A stretch of DNA of 64,000 bases from Misgurnus anguillicaudatus (lineage: Eukaryota > Chordata > Actinopteri > Cypriniformes > Cobitidae): positions 13,669,501-13,733,500 of the forward strand of contig NC_073356.2 in the NCBI RefSeq assembly GCF_027580225.2, given 5' to 3'. The notes under the pieces were generated by a model. That model had not been told where the DNA came from and searched no databases. It worked only from the letters and a program-made list of their open reading frames with translations. Below, one piece after another: positions 45,085-57,465 of this stretch (position 1 is its first letter; each line of letters begins with the position of its first letter). A program made the position numbers and the translations under genes.

Positions 45085-46463
45085 CTTAGATGAACAAATT
45101 ATTGTACATCAATGTATTACCCAGGTGTCTTGATTAAATAAAGTCTTGAAATCTCTTGAACCTCAAGAAATCCTCCTGAAGCTACAGTATTTTCTGAGGG
45201 ACAAAGTTGTGGGATCTAGATTTTACGAGTTTACTAGACATTTAACTAGCAGAAAGCAGTTTGTAGCTGTTGATCTTGAAATTGTTTTTGCTTTGCTTCA
45301 CCTTCATCTATCAACGATAAAACTTGGGTAACCAAATAAAGGGCAAACTAAACCATACAGATTACTTTCAGCTTTCAGTGCAGATGAAAAGGCCCCACTA
45401 CAGAAACATCATTTTGATAAGAATCAGTACAAAGACCCTACAACCTAGATAAAGTTCAGACCACTCAAAGTTCATCCAGACCTAAATACCAGGACCCAGA
45501 CAATGACACCAAGAACCAGACAGTCTATTAAAGTCAAATGAAAAGGAGGAACCAATAAAGAAAAAAACCTGGGTTAGTCATTTTATCTGAGATCTAAATA
45601 AAGGTTGTACACCAAGACCAACACAAAGTAAAGGCCATGTCTCAAGATCAAGCCCTAATTCCACTTCATACATTGGCCTAATGATGAGCAGTTCCTGTAA
45701 AGCCAGGACCTAGCCCACAGGATCATGTTTGTCTACCACCATCACACTTTGCATACCACATAGAAACACCCTATCTGATAATCTGTCCTCCTATATCATC
45801 ATTAAACAAAGTACAAGACAGAGGAATGAAGGCGGGGAGGAAGAACATTCCTACTGGAACACTTATGTCATAACACTTAACAAAGCATCGCTGCACCCGT
45901 TTTTATGTCAGCGAAATAAATTCCTTGTGTTATGTTGACGTATCCGCATATGTCACCACCTGTGCATGTTTGTCTATGTGGGAGAGAGTTCTCTGCAAGC
46001 AGTCACACATCAACCGAGGAGCCTTGTGCTTATGATCGCAAAGGTCAATAAATAAAAGGTCACATTGCATAACCAAACCTGTGATATAACACTTATACAG
46101 GAGAACAAGAGTCGCACACTCATTTATGACTTCACCAGGCCAAAAGGCAAAGCATGTTGGATGGGCAAAATAAGACTATAAAATTAACGACAGTGTGCCA
46201 TCCTGCCAGCTTTCCTAGTAGTCCAAGGTTATTTGGCATTTTGTGGTACACAAGTAGCCACTGTTGAAATCACATCCAGTTACGCAATAACATGCCAGGA
46301 AATCGCATTTACATTTTGAAATACAAAGCATGCTGATCCTGTCAAATCGTAGTAAATCTAACATCCATGTTTGTTTGACAAAAACGAATTACACTTTAGT
46401 TATAGTGAACCTTCAGATCAAACGTATGGCATGGGCTATGTGTAATTTAGGTGTTTTTTGCTT

Positions 46464-46582
46464 TTAAGGGATACACTATTGACTTTCATAGTAGAAAAAA
46501 TGGAAGTGAATGAGGCTCATGATCGGTTCAGTTACAAATATTCCTCAAAATATATACTTGTGTTTATTATCTATCCCTTTAA
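46464..46582. mobile_element. Short TTAA MITE fragment
   Basis: Starts TTAAGGGATACACTATTGAC, ends ttatctatccctttaa. Internally deleted relative to the 'GATAGTTCAC' type at 32 kb. Confidence 0.65.
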
Positions 46583-47789
46583 CTGTTCAAACTCATGTTT
46601 GTAAATTACCCAAGCTCATCATTGCCGTGAACACACTGCCACCATAATATTCTTGCATGCACACATTTACAAAACACTTTAACATGCATTACAACCACAA
46701 CAAATAAAAAGCATTGCCGCCTACTACTACGCCGGTGATGTCTACGAAGACGACAGTGGTGGTAATGACGACGACTACTATGACTAATGCTACTACACAA
46801 TAATACAATCTTTTATCTAAAGCATTTCCTCTAGTATGAATCAAATCTACAGTAGGCTTCTTCTAAAATATGTGACAGTACCCATGCAAAACAAAAATTG
46901 TGTCTTTTATTGTATTCTTCGTTTTATGTCAATAAAAAAACTGGCTCTGCATTGTCAATTACAGGGATGTTAGCTCAATACGACCCCTTACTAACTCACA
47001 AATTTAAATCAGTCCTTTAACAACAGCTGGCATACTGAGGTCTGACCCATGAATTTTGCCACGTCACATGCATGAAAATAAAAGGACATTATGAAAAAAC
47101 ATTTGCATTAAAACACAGGGTTAAATGAAGCGCGATGGCTCCAACGGCAGGCGCTAAAACACAAACACGCGATCTCACGCGCGCACACACACACAGAGCA
47201 TCACGGCTTTCCCCTCACAAATGGACGAGGTGCCCACATTTACATTCTAAAGCTGAAGGACTCTGAACAGGGGAAGGGGTCACAGGGAGGGCTTGGTGAG
47301 CCTTTGCCCTCATCCCTATTTTAGTTTCCAGGTTTTTTTTGTGCTCCACACACTGCAGTGGATTTTTCAACTTGGTCCTCATCAGTTGTACGCCTGATGA
47401 AACAAACACTGACAGCTTCTTTACATTTGTAAAGGCCCCTACAGCAGCTGTGCCTATCCCACCACACGTCTATGAATCAGGGCCCGACCCCAGCTGGGCC
47501 CGCAGTGAGAGAGAATGAGCGAGCGAGAGAGAGAGGGTTAGGGGAAACTAGGGAGGAAGAATAGCCACAGCTAAACCCCCCCTCGCACCATGTGCCATGT
47601 TCACTTCAACAGAACAAGAACACAAACGAGAGCTCCGACTGCATTCATTAGCCAAAGTTCAAAATCAAAACGGCATAAATCTTAAAAACAGGCCTAAAAA
47701 ATAATTACACAGAGCATTTGCTTCAGATCGTGTCGGCGCGGTGTCGTTAAAGGAGTTCATCTGAAAAAAGAAGCGACTACTTCTGCTAT

Positions 47790-48190
47790 TTTCCCCTCAC
47801 ACGTCTGTCAATCAGGGACGGACTAATTGCATTTCCTTGTTTGCTCTTATTAACATCTATTATCATTTTTATCTCTCTCTTGTTTTCAACTAAATGAATT
47901 TTAATAAAATTCACAGCACATGTGAGGAAGGAGAACGAAGAGAGGAAAAAAAACAGAGGCAAATGAATATCCCCTTGCACTCGTGTTTCAGGGGACATGG
48001 TTAAGCCAAGCATGTATAATTGTCTTACGCTAATTAAGGGAGGCCAAATCCATGGGGCCAAGAGTTGTGTAGGCCCGGGGGACAGATCCTTCAGGTTGTT
48101 TTTGTTGTGTGCCTGACCAGATTTTAACCACAGCTGCCCCCACAACACAGATGTGACATGAACGTGTTTGAAACGGACCAGATCCATTCC
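47790..48190. promoter_or_regulatory. Candidate enhancer-like block, jarid2 proximal intron
   Basis: Repeat-free segment with cgtctgtcaatcaggg (PBX/MEIS-type TGTCAATCA), gactaattgcatttcc and cttacgctaattaaggg (homeodomain-type), and cagctgcccc. It lies about 3 kb inside intron 1 from the first coding exon. A minus-strand frame of 133 codons spans it without domain features and is taken as chance. Confidence 0.3.
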
Positions 48191-48364
48191 ACACCCCCTA
48201 ACAGAGGCTCAGGACACGGTAAGCATACTGATGTGTGGTCATGATGAGGCAGTCTAACCATAGATGGATCAAAGCTAAAAGTAGCTAAAAATATATTACG
48301 ATTCGCATTTTAATGCAAAGATCAAAGGGTATATATATTCTGACGAATTTCTATGACTTGAGAC

Positions 48365-48805
48365 TAGTGACGCACCGATGTATCGACCGCCGATATTTAT
48401 CGGCCGATTTTTGATGAATTTAAAACCATCGGCAAATCGGCAATAGCACGAGAAATGCCGATACCGATTGTTTATTAATTAACTGCATAAAGATATCCAT
48501 TATATGTTAAAAACGAGTTAATGTTGTTAATAAAATAAATGCTGAATATCAAAAACCACCTTTGAAGGTTGTCATGCTGTCTTATTATATTTGTTTTAGC
48601 TTAATTTGTGGCTCTCTTATTATGTTGGTCAGTTGAATGTTAATTAGATCCAATCCATGTTCAGTAAAAATAATTTGATGCAGAAATATACTAGCAAATA
48701 GACCAGCTATATAGTATTGTATACAAGTGTTTAATATCGGCATCGGACAGAAGTTGTCTGTTTAAATCAGTATCGGCCCAAAAAAATCCTATTGGTGCAT
48801 CCCTA
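48365..48805. mobile_element. hAT-type MITE, TSD CTTGAGAC (441 bp)
   Basis: Flanked by CTTGAGAC at 48357-48364 and 48806-48813. Ends tagtgacgcaccgatgtatc and cctattggtgcatcccta. ATCGGC-rich subterminal regions (cgatatttatcggccgattt; aatatcggcatcgg) are typical of a widespread teleost hAT MITE. Confidence 0.95.
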
Positions 48806-48813
48806 CTTGAGAC

Positions 48814-51028
48814 ACGTTTACACCAGGAACGATGTGTTTACAATGTTAACTTTTGTGTTTTTAATGTTTATTCTAACCTCGCAGTGCAGCTTCACATTTA
48901 AAATGTCAGCGATTTAAATCTTTGTGAATTTTAATTGGCTGTCAATGTTTTATTATTCATCAGCTGAAAAAAATGTAAATTGAACATTTTAAAGCTATGA
49001 CGTAATCCCAACAATATTGTTTAGTTGTTGTTATAGTTGTGGTATGGTATTGTTTTGTTGAAAGTTGTTATAATTTGTAAAACTATCTCTACGTTAAAAT
49101 AATCTTTTACCGTCCTATGGGGTCACCAGGCCTTTAGGAATAGGACACAATTGTTTAGGATTACAGAATTAAATTATATTGATGAATATAATAATCTAAA
49201 AAAGAGCAATGTCTAGCCAAATAAATAGATACATAAATAAAATATTTTAAATCAAAGCATGACTATAGACAATGTATTGTCTATACAAATTTCCATTACA
49301 CCAAGCTTAAAAAATTACTTTTCTCTAAATAAAAAAAGATGAAAACAGCCATGATTAAGCATAACATAAAACCAATGGTCTTACAGCTACTGATCAAAAG
49401 AAACGCAATTTCCAAGACGTACGGAAAACTCCATGTCAATGAGCTAAACCCTACAGATAATGCGCGTGGAAAGAAACTGCCCCCGTATTGCGTCATCATA
49501 ACCTATGGCCTCGCAATGTTCATTTCAGGCACGTTAACTTGTTGCTGTCAAGCTAAAGTACTAAAAAACAACTAAAACATAACTTTACGTGTAAGGTGGA
49601 AGACGGGTATATTCCTACAAGCAGCAATTCCTTTCAAATGTGGCTCTCGGAAAAAGTTAAATATGGGTGCACGTGACGAGCCTGCTGCACGCGGCAGGCA
49701 GGCAAAATTGGCTGCACGAGCTAACCCTTTCAATCGCTAGCCGCGTGAAATTACTTCTCATTGCTGGATTCGTTTGAGAGGAAACGAGACCGTGATTACG
49801 ACTGGTGAAACAAAAAACAGCAGTTGTGAAGCAAGACAAAAACTCCACGTTAACCTCAGGTAAAATCCCTGGTAAAGTCGGGTTAAGAGTCAGTTAGGGG
49901 TTAACTGATATCAGGTTTGTCTCCTCTCTGAGGAGACTCGGGCTTTTGTTATGCTAGCCTTGCTAAATTCTACTTCTGAGGAGAGTAAATCACCAGCCAG
50001 AAAAGTTCAAGATGGGTAGTTCCTCTCATCTCCGCTATATTACAAGCTCGCCGGTTTAGTGACCCGCCGTACTGGAGATGGTAAAATGGTCGCTTTTATT
50101 TCACAGGCGAACCTCTGCAATGCGACTAAATATATTTCCCTTTAAAACGACACACGATGCGCTTAATCTAATTTGTCGTACAATACTGCGAGTGGGTAAA
50201 ATGCAGAGCTTTTAGTCTGTTCGTGCAATAAACGACCAGGTCATGCACGAGGTGATAAAGGGAAGAAAGAAAAACGGATTTAAATACATCCAAAACGCCT
50301 CCAAAAAGCTCTTCTTTCGCAGACTACCAAGTTAAAATGTGTATGTATATAAAGTTAAGACAATCTATAAGATATAAACAAACTTCACGTGTGCTAATAC
50401 GATAGAGCCTTTTCAGTCGACAGGGGGAGGGGAAATGCTTTGCTAACCTAGTTAATTTGAAAACATTAAAGAGTCCATGCAGTGCTGTACGCCTCAAGAA
50501 CGACGTCTAATAAAAATAAACAAATCAACGATGACAAGAGAGTTTGGATAGTTGCGTATTCATGCTGCAATTACATGGCATTCAGTTTGGCAAACATAAT
50601 GCTGGGATAAAAGAAAGGACGGTGTCTTCAGGTCTTTGAGACTGAAAGCACTAAGGAGCAAACAAAGCCAATCTGATCACAAAATGGTTTTAACGTCGAG
50701 TTTTATCAAACAACACTCCACACAATTGTAAAAGATTTGTTCGAGTTTAACATCTGTCGTACAAACAAGCACTGTCTTAATGTAAAAAGCATTAACGTTA
50801 CTAAGAAAAGTCGAACAATATCGATATACGTGAAACTAAATATATATTTCTTGAAGCTTTTGCAAGTATTTTGGAACCAATGCACCACAGAAAAGTGATG
50901 TTTTTCAAATCTACCCTAAAGACAACAAGAGCCATCCACTCATTCGCGATCAAAGTTTACGCATTTACATCGACACAAGCGCAGACATTGAACAAACTTA
51001 AGGTCATCTGCAAACGACAAATACTCAC
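48814..51028 (-). other. jarid2: jarid2 intron 1, promoter-proximal part
   Basis: Repeat-poor sequence directly downstream of the first coding exon. It holds CpG-containing stretches near 49660-49760 and 50040-50260. No additional exon recognised. Confidence 0.5.
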
Positions 51029-51073
51029 ATATTTCTTCTGAATGATATTCCTCTTAGGTCTTTCCTTGCTCAT
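51029..51073 (-). CDS. jarid2: jarid2, first coding exon (15 codons)
   Basis: Read on the minus strand from the ATG at 51073-51071, the exon encodes MSKERPKRNIIQKKY and ends at a consensus donor (TAT|gtgagt) in phase 0. This is the N-terminus of vertebrate JARID2, whose first coding exon ends at this tyrosine. JARID2 is a nuclear, catalytically inactive JmjC protein with an ARID DNA-binding domain. It associates with PRC2 and guides H3K27 methylation during development. Its conserved domains lie in later exons, outside what can be seen. Teleosts carry two paralogues, jarid2a and jarid2b, which 15 residues cannot separate. Upstream of the ATG, ttggattgcagg resembles an acceptor, so a separate 5'UTR exon is possible, but its pyrimidine tract is weak. 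Confidence 0.93.
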
Positions 51074-51700
51074 CCTGCAATCCAAATTGTTTTAATGTAA
51101 AGGAGAGAATCGCCACATGAATTTTCTTCCTGCTTCTCTTGTTTCCCCGGAGCAAAGCGATTTAAATCCCCTGTAGTTTGCTTTGCCGTGCAGAATTCCC
51201 TCTTCGATCGCGGCCGACTCCTGCTAAAACCTTGGAATTATTGATATTCCCAAAATCAGGGATCCATAACCAAGGGTGAAGGGTAAAATAAAAATTCACA
51301 TCGGCATACCATAGTTAAAACCATTCGCCACAATAACTTCCATCAGTAAAACAGCCATCTGATGTTTCAACCCGGCTCTTTAAAACATGTAGCTTTGGAT
51401 GATAACGTAATGTTCGGCGGTGAGTAACATCTTGTTTTCAGAAAGGTTTATCCGATGGTTGGATGAAATAAATAAAATTCAAAAAAAGGAAAAAGATTTG
51501 TGGTCCGTTTTAGCTGGAGCTAGCAAACGATGAGTGAACTCTCCAGCAAGCACCACGGGCACATCTGAACACAAGGCGAAGCTTCTTTCTTTAAACAGCC
51601 TATCACACCCGACCGCACGCTCAGCGGTAACTTTAAAAGGACTGCCGCTTTAGGGAGCGTCTCAAAATTTCCCTTGCGCACGGATATAAAAATCGCTATT
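51074..51700 (-). promoter_or_regulatory. jarid2: jarid2 5'UTR and probable promoter
   Basis: Repeat-free sequence immediately upstream of the jarid2 ATG. On the minus strand it carries a TATA-like tttttatatc at 51683-51692, followed by a GC-richer segment (ccgctgagcgtgcggtcggg), then an AT-rich leader. Several ATG triplets precede the main start, for example in caagatgttactc and catcagatggctg. If transcribed they would form short upstream frames that could dampen translation. Transcription start and leader length cannot be fixed from sequence. Confidence 0.45.
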
Positions 51701-53620
51701 TCAAATATTCAGCATCGGATAAAGAGCAGTTCAATTCGATTGACATATTTTCCTATTGTATAAAGGTAATGGATTGAATAGTTTAAGAGATGACAGATGC
51801 TGTTTTTTTCTAGGTGTTTTAAATAGTTTCCAGAATTGTTACTTTACCCCTTGTGAAGATACTAATCTGCTCTCTAGAAATGTTTGTGTTCATAGTGGGG
51901 AAAAAAAGGCACGCGGCAAGATTTTTCCTTTTCACTAGGCAGGCCTATTTTCCTACAAATTTTAACAGTTTTGACCATTAGTCACAATAATTTTTAATTG
52001 GGTGCTCAGTTGACCCACAAGTAAGCTCTAAACTGCAGTTTGATGGTAATGCTGTCCTAAAACCAACACAGTATTAGTTTTTGGAGCGTTTCATTTATAT
52101 TTTTCATTTTTAAAATATAATTTACCTTTTATTTCTTCATCTTACAAATTTAAACAACTTTAACATGTCGTTTTAGGTTACAATGTAAATTACATTTATG
52201 ATGAAACGTATTTAATTTCCTGCTGTAAATTATAAACAATTTATAAATGCTTTTTAAAAGTTACATATATATGAACTGCTTCAATTTGTATGATGTCAAA
52301 CAAGATTTTTAAACAAAACAAGGGTTTTAACAATTATACAATGGAAATTGAATAAATATAATGCTTTAAATAGTTTTAGATGTGACAGCTGCTGCTAGTC
52401 CTTGACATTTCTACCTACATAATCATGGATAAAGGGGTTGCAGGAGAACTTGTAAAAAGAACAACACAGTTAAGTTTACTATGCTTTAAGTCACTTCTGG
52501 TAATTGGACAAACGTGAACTGAATCTCTAGAAATGAGTCACAATCAGATCTTAAAACAATGACAGGAATATGCGAAGCCTATGATTCACAAAAAAAGTTT
52601 ATGACACCAAACAGAAAATTCTTCTCTTTCTTCATTATAGGTGATAATGAATGTTTTGACGTGGACAGTTATATGTAATTTATGATATTAGTGGAATAAC
52701 CCTATGCCATTAGGGGCAAACTCACATACATATTACCGACACATCCGATAACTTAACGTTCAATTTTGTCACTGCCCCTTTTTTAGAGGTAAATAAACCA
52801 GACTTCCCACAGACTTCCATACAAAATAGCGGCACAAAGCCACATCCGTATACAGCCGGCAGTCGTGAAATCACTCAGATTAAACATGTCAAGTAATTAT
52901 ATGTCACTTCGTATTTGAAAGTACTGAGTGCACTTTTGTGTCCATTCATACTACTAGCCTGGTTTAGCTTTCGATAGCATTACGTAATTCATGATATTTC
53001 CACAACAGCAAGATATGGATGATGATGGCAGGTGGCTTGGGCTAGTTGATAACGGACATACACTAAGACAGCCCAGCAGATATCTATCTATAATAACACA
53101 ATGATCATTATAGGTTGTAAAACATTGGAGTTGTGGGAAGCTTACATAACTTAAACTGTATGTTTAAGGTTGCTAGTGTCCTGCTTTCTAATCAAGCTTC
53201 AGATGTCATGCAGTACATTATTATTGAGATAATATTGTTCAATAATGTGTAGCCTGTCTGTGCTGTGAAGAGTAAACCACACAGCTTTTTGGCATGTTAT
53301 TATAATGCTAGTCCACTTCCTCGATGTGATACTGTATGGCGGTTTGTGTTTACCTAAAAGTGGGCGTGAATCTCATTCTATGACGTTGCCGGTTGTGAGT
53401 ATACTTGTGTTTAAAGCTATACTATTTACTCTGCAAAACTTAATCTGCATCAAAATAAAATTGTATCAGATTTAGGCAGCATTAGTTCACTTGTATTGTG
53501 TCTCCAATTAATAAATATCACTTTTATTAGCTTAGTTGAAAACATTTCTTTCTACAATTGTTTGACATGTAGTTAACTCTTAAACCTAACTTTGATTATT
53601 AAGAGCCTACAGTTGCATTT
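51701..53620. other. Upstream flank of jarid2, AT-rich
   Basis: No gene recognised. AT-rich, with a slightly richer patch at about 52790-52880 that may be an old MITE. No clear termini. Confidence 0.45.
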
Positions 53621-53656
53621 ATAGGGGTGGTTTCCTGGACAGGGAATAGCTTAAAC

Positions 53657-53962
53657 CAGGTTCACCAACGTGGTGCCCGCGGGCACTAGGTAGCCCGCAC
53701 AGAGTCTGTGAGGTGCCGGCCAAAGCACATTCTATTAAAAGTCTCAACTGTAATATTTATTCATTACACATTTTTTATATTAGCTTGGCTTGGTTTACGT
53801 ATGTTAAAATTTTAAACAATACTAAAACATATAAACAAGTCAAATAAAATAAAATAAACAAGTAAAACAAAAAGTTTTAAGTAGACTATATCAAAAAGTA
53901 GCCCTCCAGATTGTTTTATACATTGTGGTAGCCCTTGCTTATAAAAAGGTTGGAGACCCCTG
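53657..53962. mobile_element. hAT-type MITE, TSD GCTTAAAC (306 bp)
   Basis: GCTTAAAC at 53649-53656 and 53963-53970. Left end caggttcaccaacgtggtgc, right end aaaggttggagacccctg. Ends of this kind (CAGGGGTCACCAAC...) are common in teleost hAT MITEs. It sits in element V. Confidence 0.93.
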
Positions 53963-53980
53963 GCTTAAACCATGACTAGG

Positions 53981-54617
53981 GGACAGGGGTATGTCTCAAT
54001 CAGCTCCCTTGTTCAGTAGTCAGGGCACTGATCAGGGAGTCTGCCATTTTAAGGGCTGTCTCAATCGCAAAAATCTTCCAGTGCACTGGAACGTTCGTTC
54101 CCTAAAAATTCCCACAATGCAACGCAAAAACCAGTGAGCATCGATGGTCCCTATGTTCCCTTACCGGAAATCACGTGATCCAACTCAATAAACTTTATGA
54201 AATGTGACAGAACTTTTAAAAAGACAAACGTTTTAGTTTTAAATATAAACACACATCGCTACACAGCAAGGGGCCACAATCTACTCAATATTTAAAATAA
54301 TAATATTTATTTAAAATTGTAATTATATATATATTAATTATATTGCCCAATTTTATGCATGGATATGTAAGAGAATAATGACAGCGTTTTTCACAATGTA
54401 CTGTTTAAAATTAAGTCAGAGATAATTTGGTTTTGCCGGTTGTTGATGAGTAACAGCTGTGACTGATCACAATGCGCGAAGCAGCCACGTGACAGAAAAA
54501 TAAGTGAACATTGTCCCAATGTCAAGTGAGCTAGGGTCCTTACCAGTGCCCGAACCTGTGTACTCCATATACTGATTCACGACCTCGGGAGCTAGGGAAC
54601 GAATGGAGACACAGGGT
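53981..54617. mobile_element. MITE with 'GTGTCTCAATCAGCTCCC'-type ends
   Basis: The left end gtatgtctcaatcagctccc pairs with gggagctagggaacgaatgg, then agacacaggg, at the right. The interior includes a second pair (cccacaatgcaac; cacgtgatccaac / cacgtgacag). It interrupts element V between gactagg and ggccttag. Confidence 0.72.
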
Positions 54618-54806
54618 AGGCCTTAGTTTAATTAGGAAATATAGCTAGTTTTAACAAACATGCCTTACTTAAAACATAACTTGTGTGCATTTTGAGGGTA
54701 CTGATGTATTTTAAGATATGTCAGTGCAAGTTGTTTTCAGTTTGGACAGCTCTTACAAATTTTTTAGTCTTGGACTAGTCTAATCCCTGTCCGGGAAACC
54801 ACCCCT

Positions 54807-55338
54807 TAAGGTAACATATGCATTTATATTTGTAACATAATGGAATTACAACAGGGTTTTATATACTGTACATATTTTAAAAGTATAAGTATATACTAAG
54901 TATATACTACTGTATGAAATATTGAAATATTTACAACCTAATATATTATACAAGCTAGATACAACTCAGAAAATAATAACAATTGACTAAAGATATCATT
55001 TCAATACTTGGGGACATTTACCAAACAATCCCTTGAGATAGTTGTCATCATTAGATTTAAGTTTGCATTAAAGATTAGAAAGTGTTTTAATTATTTTACT
55101 CTGAAATATAAAAACAGCTTAGCAGACTTTAGTTTAATAGATGAAAAATGTGTTATTAATAAATAAGGCATATAGGATATAATTACACCACTTACTTGAG
55201 CATAGGTAAATTGTTGTGTTTTAATTTGGACTCTTTTTGGCATTGTATTTAAATGGCAAAACTTTGAAGAGACAGTGTGCAGTTTGTTCAGTGAAAAGAT
55301 TAACTGCAAAATTGACCTTTTTACAAAAACAGCTTATT
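54807..55338. other. AT-rich stretch, nothing recognised
   Basis: Strongly AT-rich sequence with tandem-like aagtatatactaagtatata near 54886. No coding or element signature. Confidence 0.5.
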
Positions 55339-55850
55339 TTAAAGGGGCAATGGCACAATACTTTTTTAAGATGTCAAATAAAGCTTTGGTGTCACCAGAG
55401 CACATATGTGAAGTTTTAGTTCAAAATATCATATATGATTTATTATAGCATGTTAAAATTGCCACTTTGTAGGTGTGTGCAAAAATGTGCCGTTTTGGGT
55501 GTGTCCTTTAAAATGCAAATGAGCTGATGAAATTCAAACACTGATCACAATGATGGTGGTTTGTTGCAATTAAAACTCATTTGTGCTTTTCTCTGCACAA
55601 AATGGCAGTGCTGTGGTTGGATAGTGCAAATTAAGGGGTGGTATTATTATAATAAGAGCTCCTTATGATATCATAAGGAGAGCCAAATTTCAACAACCTA
55701 TTTTCTCATGTGCTTGCAGAGAATGGTTCACCAAAACTAAGTTACTGGGTTGATCTTTTTCACATTTTCTAGGTTGATAGAAGCACTGGGGACCCAACCA
55801 TACCACTTAAACATGGAAAAAGTCTGATTTTCATGCCATGGCCCCTTTAA
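55339..55850. mobile_element. TTAA MITE family S, copy 2
   Basis: TTAAAGGGGCAATGGCACAA at the left, catggcccctttaa at the right. The interior is collinear with the copy at 28107-28612, including gccactttgtaggtgtg and the cactggggacccaac segment. Confidence 0.9.
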
Positions 55851-56399
55851 AGCAGATATATTTTTGAACTCTCTTTGACGCATTTGTGGACAGTTAATGT
55901 TGTGTGTTTTCTGTTTAATTACACAATCATTTTAGACCTGATCAAATATAATATACAATAACCATGTAATGTGAAACGTTGACTGAATTATTTACAGACG
56001 TACTCTGCTCTACTCCTCCTGTTTTTCTTTGTCACAGCAGAATAAATGGTTGTTTTCGAAGAACTCCAATGTCATTTTCCTCCCCTTTGTTGCTTGGAGT
56101 TTGCTACTGTCTCTAGGGCTGCCTAGACTCTGTTGTGAGTGACATTTAAGCCCAACTGAATCAATGAGACAGACTGCTTTGGGGCTCCCAGGTACGGCTT
56201 CGACAAAGCCAGCTACAGACACACAAACACTACTGTACACCCAGAGGAGTTTGCTACCAGCTTTTTGTTTGGAGCGGATTGCACCTTGGCCACTGTATTT
56301 GTGTCTTATCGAAAGTTGCCACTTGGACAATGCGCAGGCGCATTAATCCGATGTTAAAGAACGGTGTTACGTCTAACAGTATATGCAAGCGTTCATGAG

Positions 56400-56830
56400 C
56401 TGTAGCCACAGGGCTCAGTGAAGGACAAGCCAGCCATTGATTAAGGCTTTCACTCTTGATAGAAGTAATTGTGCGGTGAGGCTGAGCAGACCGGCTAATT
56501 CAGGTTGATGTTCGTAGACCAGGAGCAGGACGGATTATGGTGACTGAATCAAGATTGATTTATGAGCCAAGCATAAAATCCATATTCATGTTAAGAGATG
56601 AAATTGAAATAAATTGCGGCATAAATCAGGCTCACTTTAGAGGACAGCTTTTCGGAAGGAAATACACCATCGGTTATTATTGGTAGGTAGGGGAAATCCA
56701 TCTGACAGTCTGTAATTAGAAAGTAATTTTTGATTAAGAAAAATGTCTAATTGCGAGATAACTGTTAGGCTTCAACAAACATTCAACATTCAGTGAAGTG
56801 GAGAATGAAATAGATCCCTATGAGCACAGC
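56400..56830. promoter_or_regulatory. Candidate conserved non-coding block upstream of jarid2
   Basis: Repeat-free, with many homeodomain-like cores: gccattgattaaggc, gaccggctaattcagg, tctgtaattagaaag, atgtctaattgcgag. Composition and site density are like developmental enhancers. Conservation was not testable. Confidence 0.35.
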
Positions 56831-57465
56831 TCTCGGATAACTCCAGTTGGACGGCAGTGCTGGATGCATGGGAGCTGTTTGTTACTGTTTGTTAAAGTCA
56901 ACGTGAGATTGTGCTTACTTTTCAAGACAAACTCATACCTCTTAAATGCATACATTCTAAAAAAGAAAATACTTAATACGAGTTGACATAACTTAAAGTA
57001 ACCTAAAACTATATGCTGATTTTCGAGATGAAATTTTGACAAGAGCTTGTGTACAAGAAGGTCATAGTTGTTTATCCAGTGCTGACAGTGAAGTCTTGCG
57101 ATTCTTTTTATTAAAGCGACACTTTTACCCGGCCCCTGTGCTCTACCAAGACCAGTCAAGATCACAAACACAAGATTTTACGACTCTGCTCCCCCTGCAT
57201 GAGGGACGCTAGTCACGGTCTGTGATAATTGGACAACTTGAGTAAGAAAATCCCCTCTGGAAATAAACTCACCATGGGTAATTGCGTCAGGTAAATGAAA
57301 AGTAAACATTTGTAATGGTGAGATGAGGTAGCAAAACAAAAAGATCTCTGTGTAAGTGTGCGAGTTGCCATCGTAGTCCAAAGCATGATGTGCAATATTA
57401 ACTGCACTAGATGTGATGTTAAAAGTTACCTAAAAATATTAGGGCTTGTTATGATATTTAGATAA
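56831..57465. other. Unique non-coding stretch
   Basis: No exon or repeat recognised. A 117-codon minus-strand frame (56818-57171) has no recognisable motif. Confidence 0.45.

Larger units (their letters stand above)
45085..48356. other. Unique intronic stretch
   Basis: Mostly unique sequence with no exon recognised. A trinucleotide-like CTA/GAC segment lies at about 46720-46795 and a GAGC/GA run at about 47515-47535. Confidence 0.5.
8212..51028 (-). other. jarid2: Presumed jarid2 intron 1 (lower boundary unknown)
   Basis: The intron begins at the GT donor complementary to 51027-51028. JARID2 genes are known for a very long first intron. I looked for an exon encoding the next conserved segment (D-D-S-D-G-I-P-W-S-E-E-R, then V-L-Y-L-S-L-K-E-F) and did not see it. 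The lower limit given is where the opposite-strand gene ends. The intron may continue past it and out of the window. Confidence 0.5.
53624..54806. mobile_element. Element V copy, split by two insertions
   Basis: Ends ggggtggtttcctggacagg and ccctgtccgggaaaccacccc. V sequence resumes after the insertions with ggccttagtttaattaggaa and aagatatgtcagtgcaagtt. Insertions lie at 53657-53962 and about 53981-54617. Confidence 0.85.

Noticed and set aside
47786..48187. 133-codon minus-strand frame near jarid2 exon 1, considered as jarid2 exon
   Set aside because: Does not resemble any JARID2 segment and lacks matching acceptor and donor phases; sequence looks regulatory.
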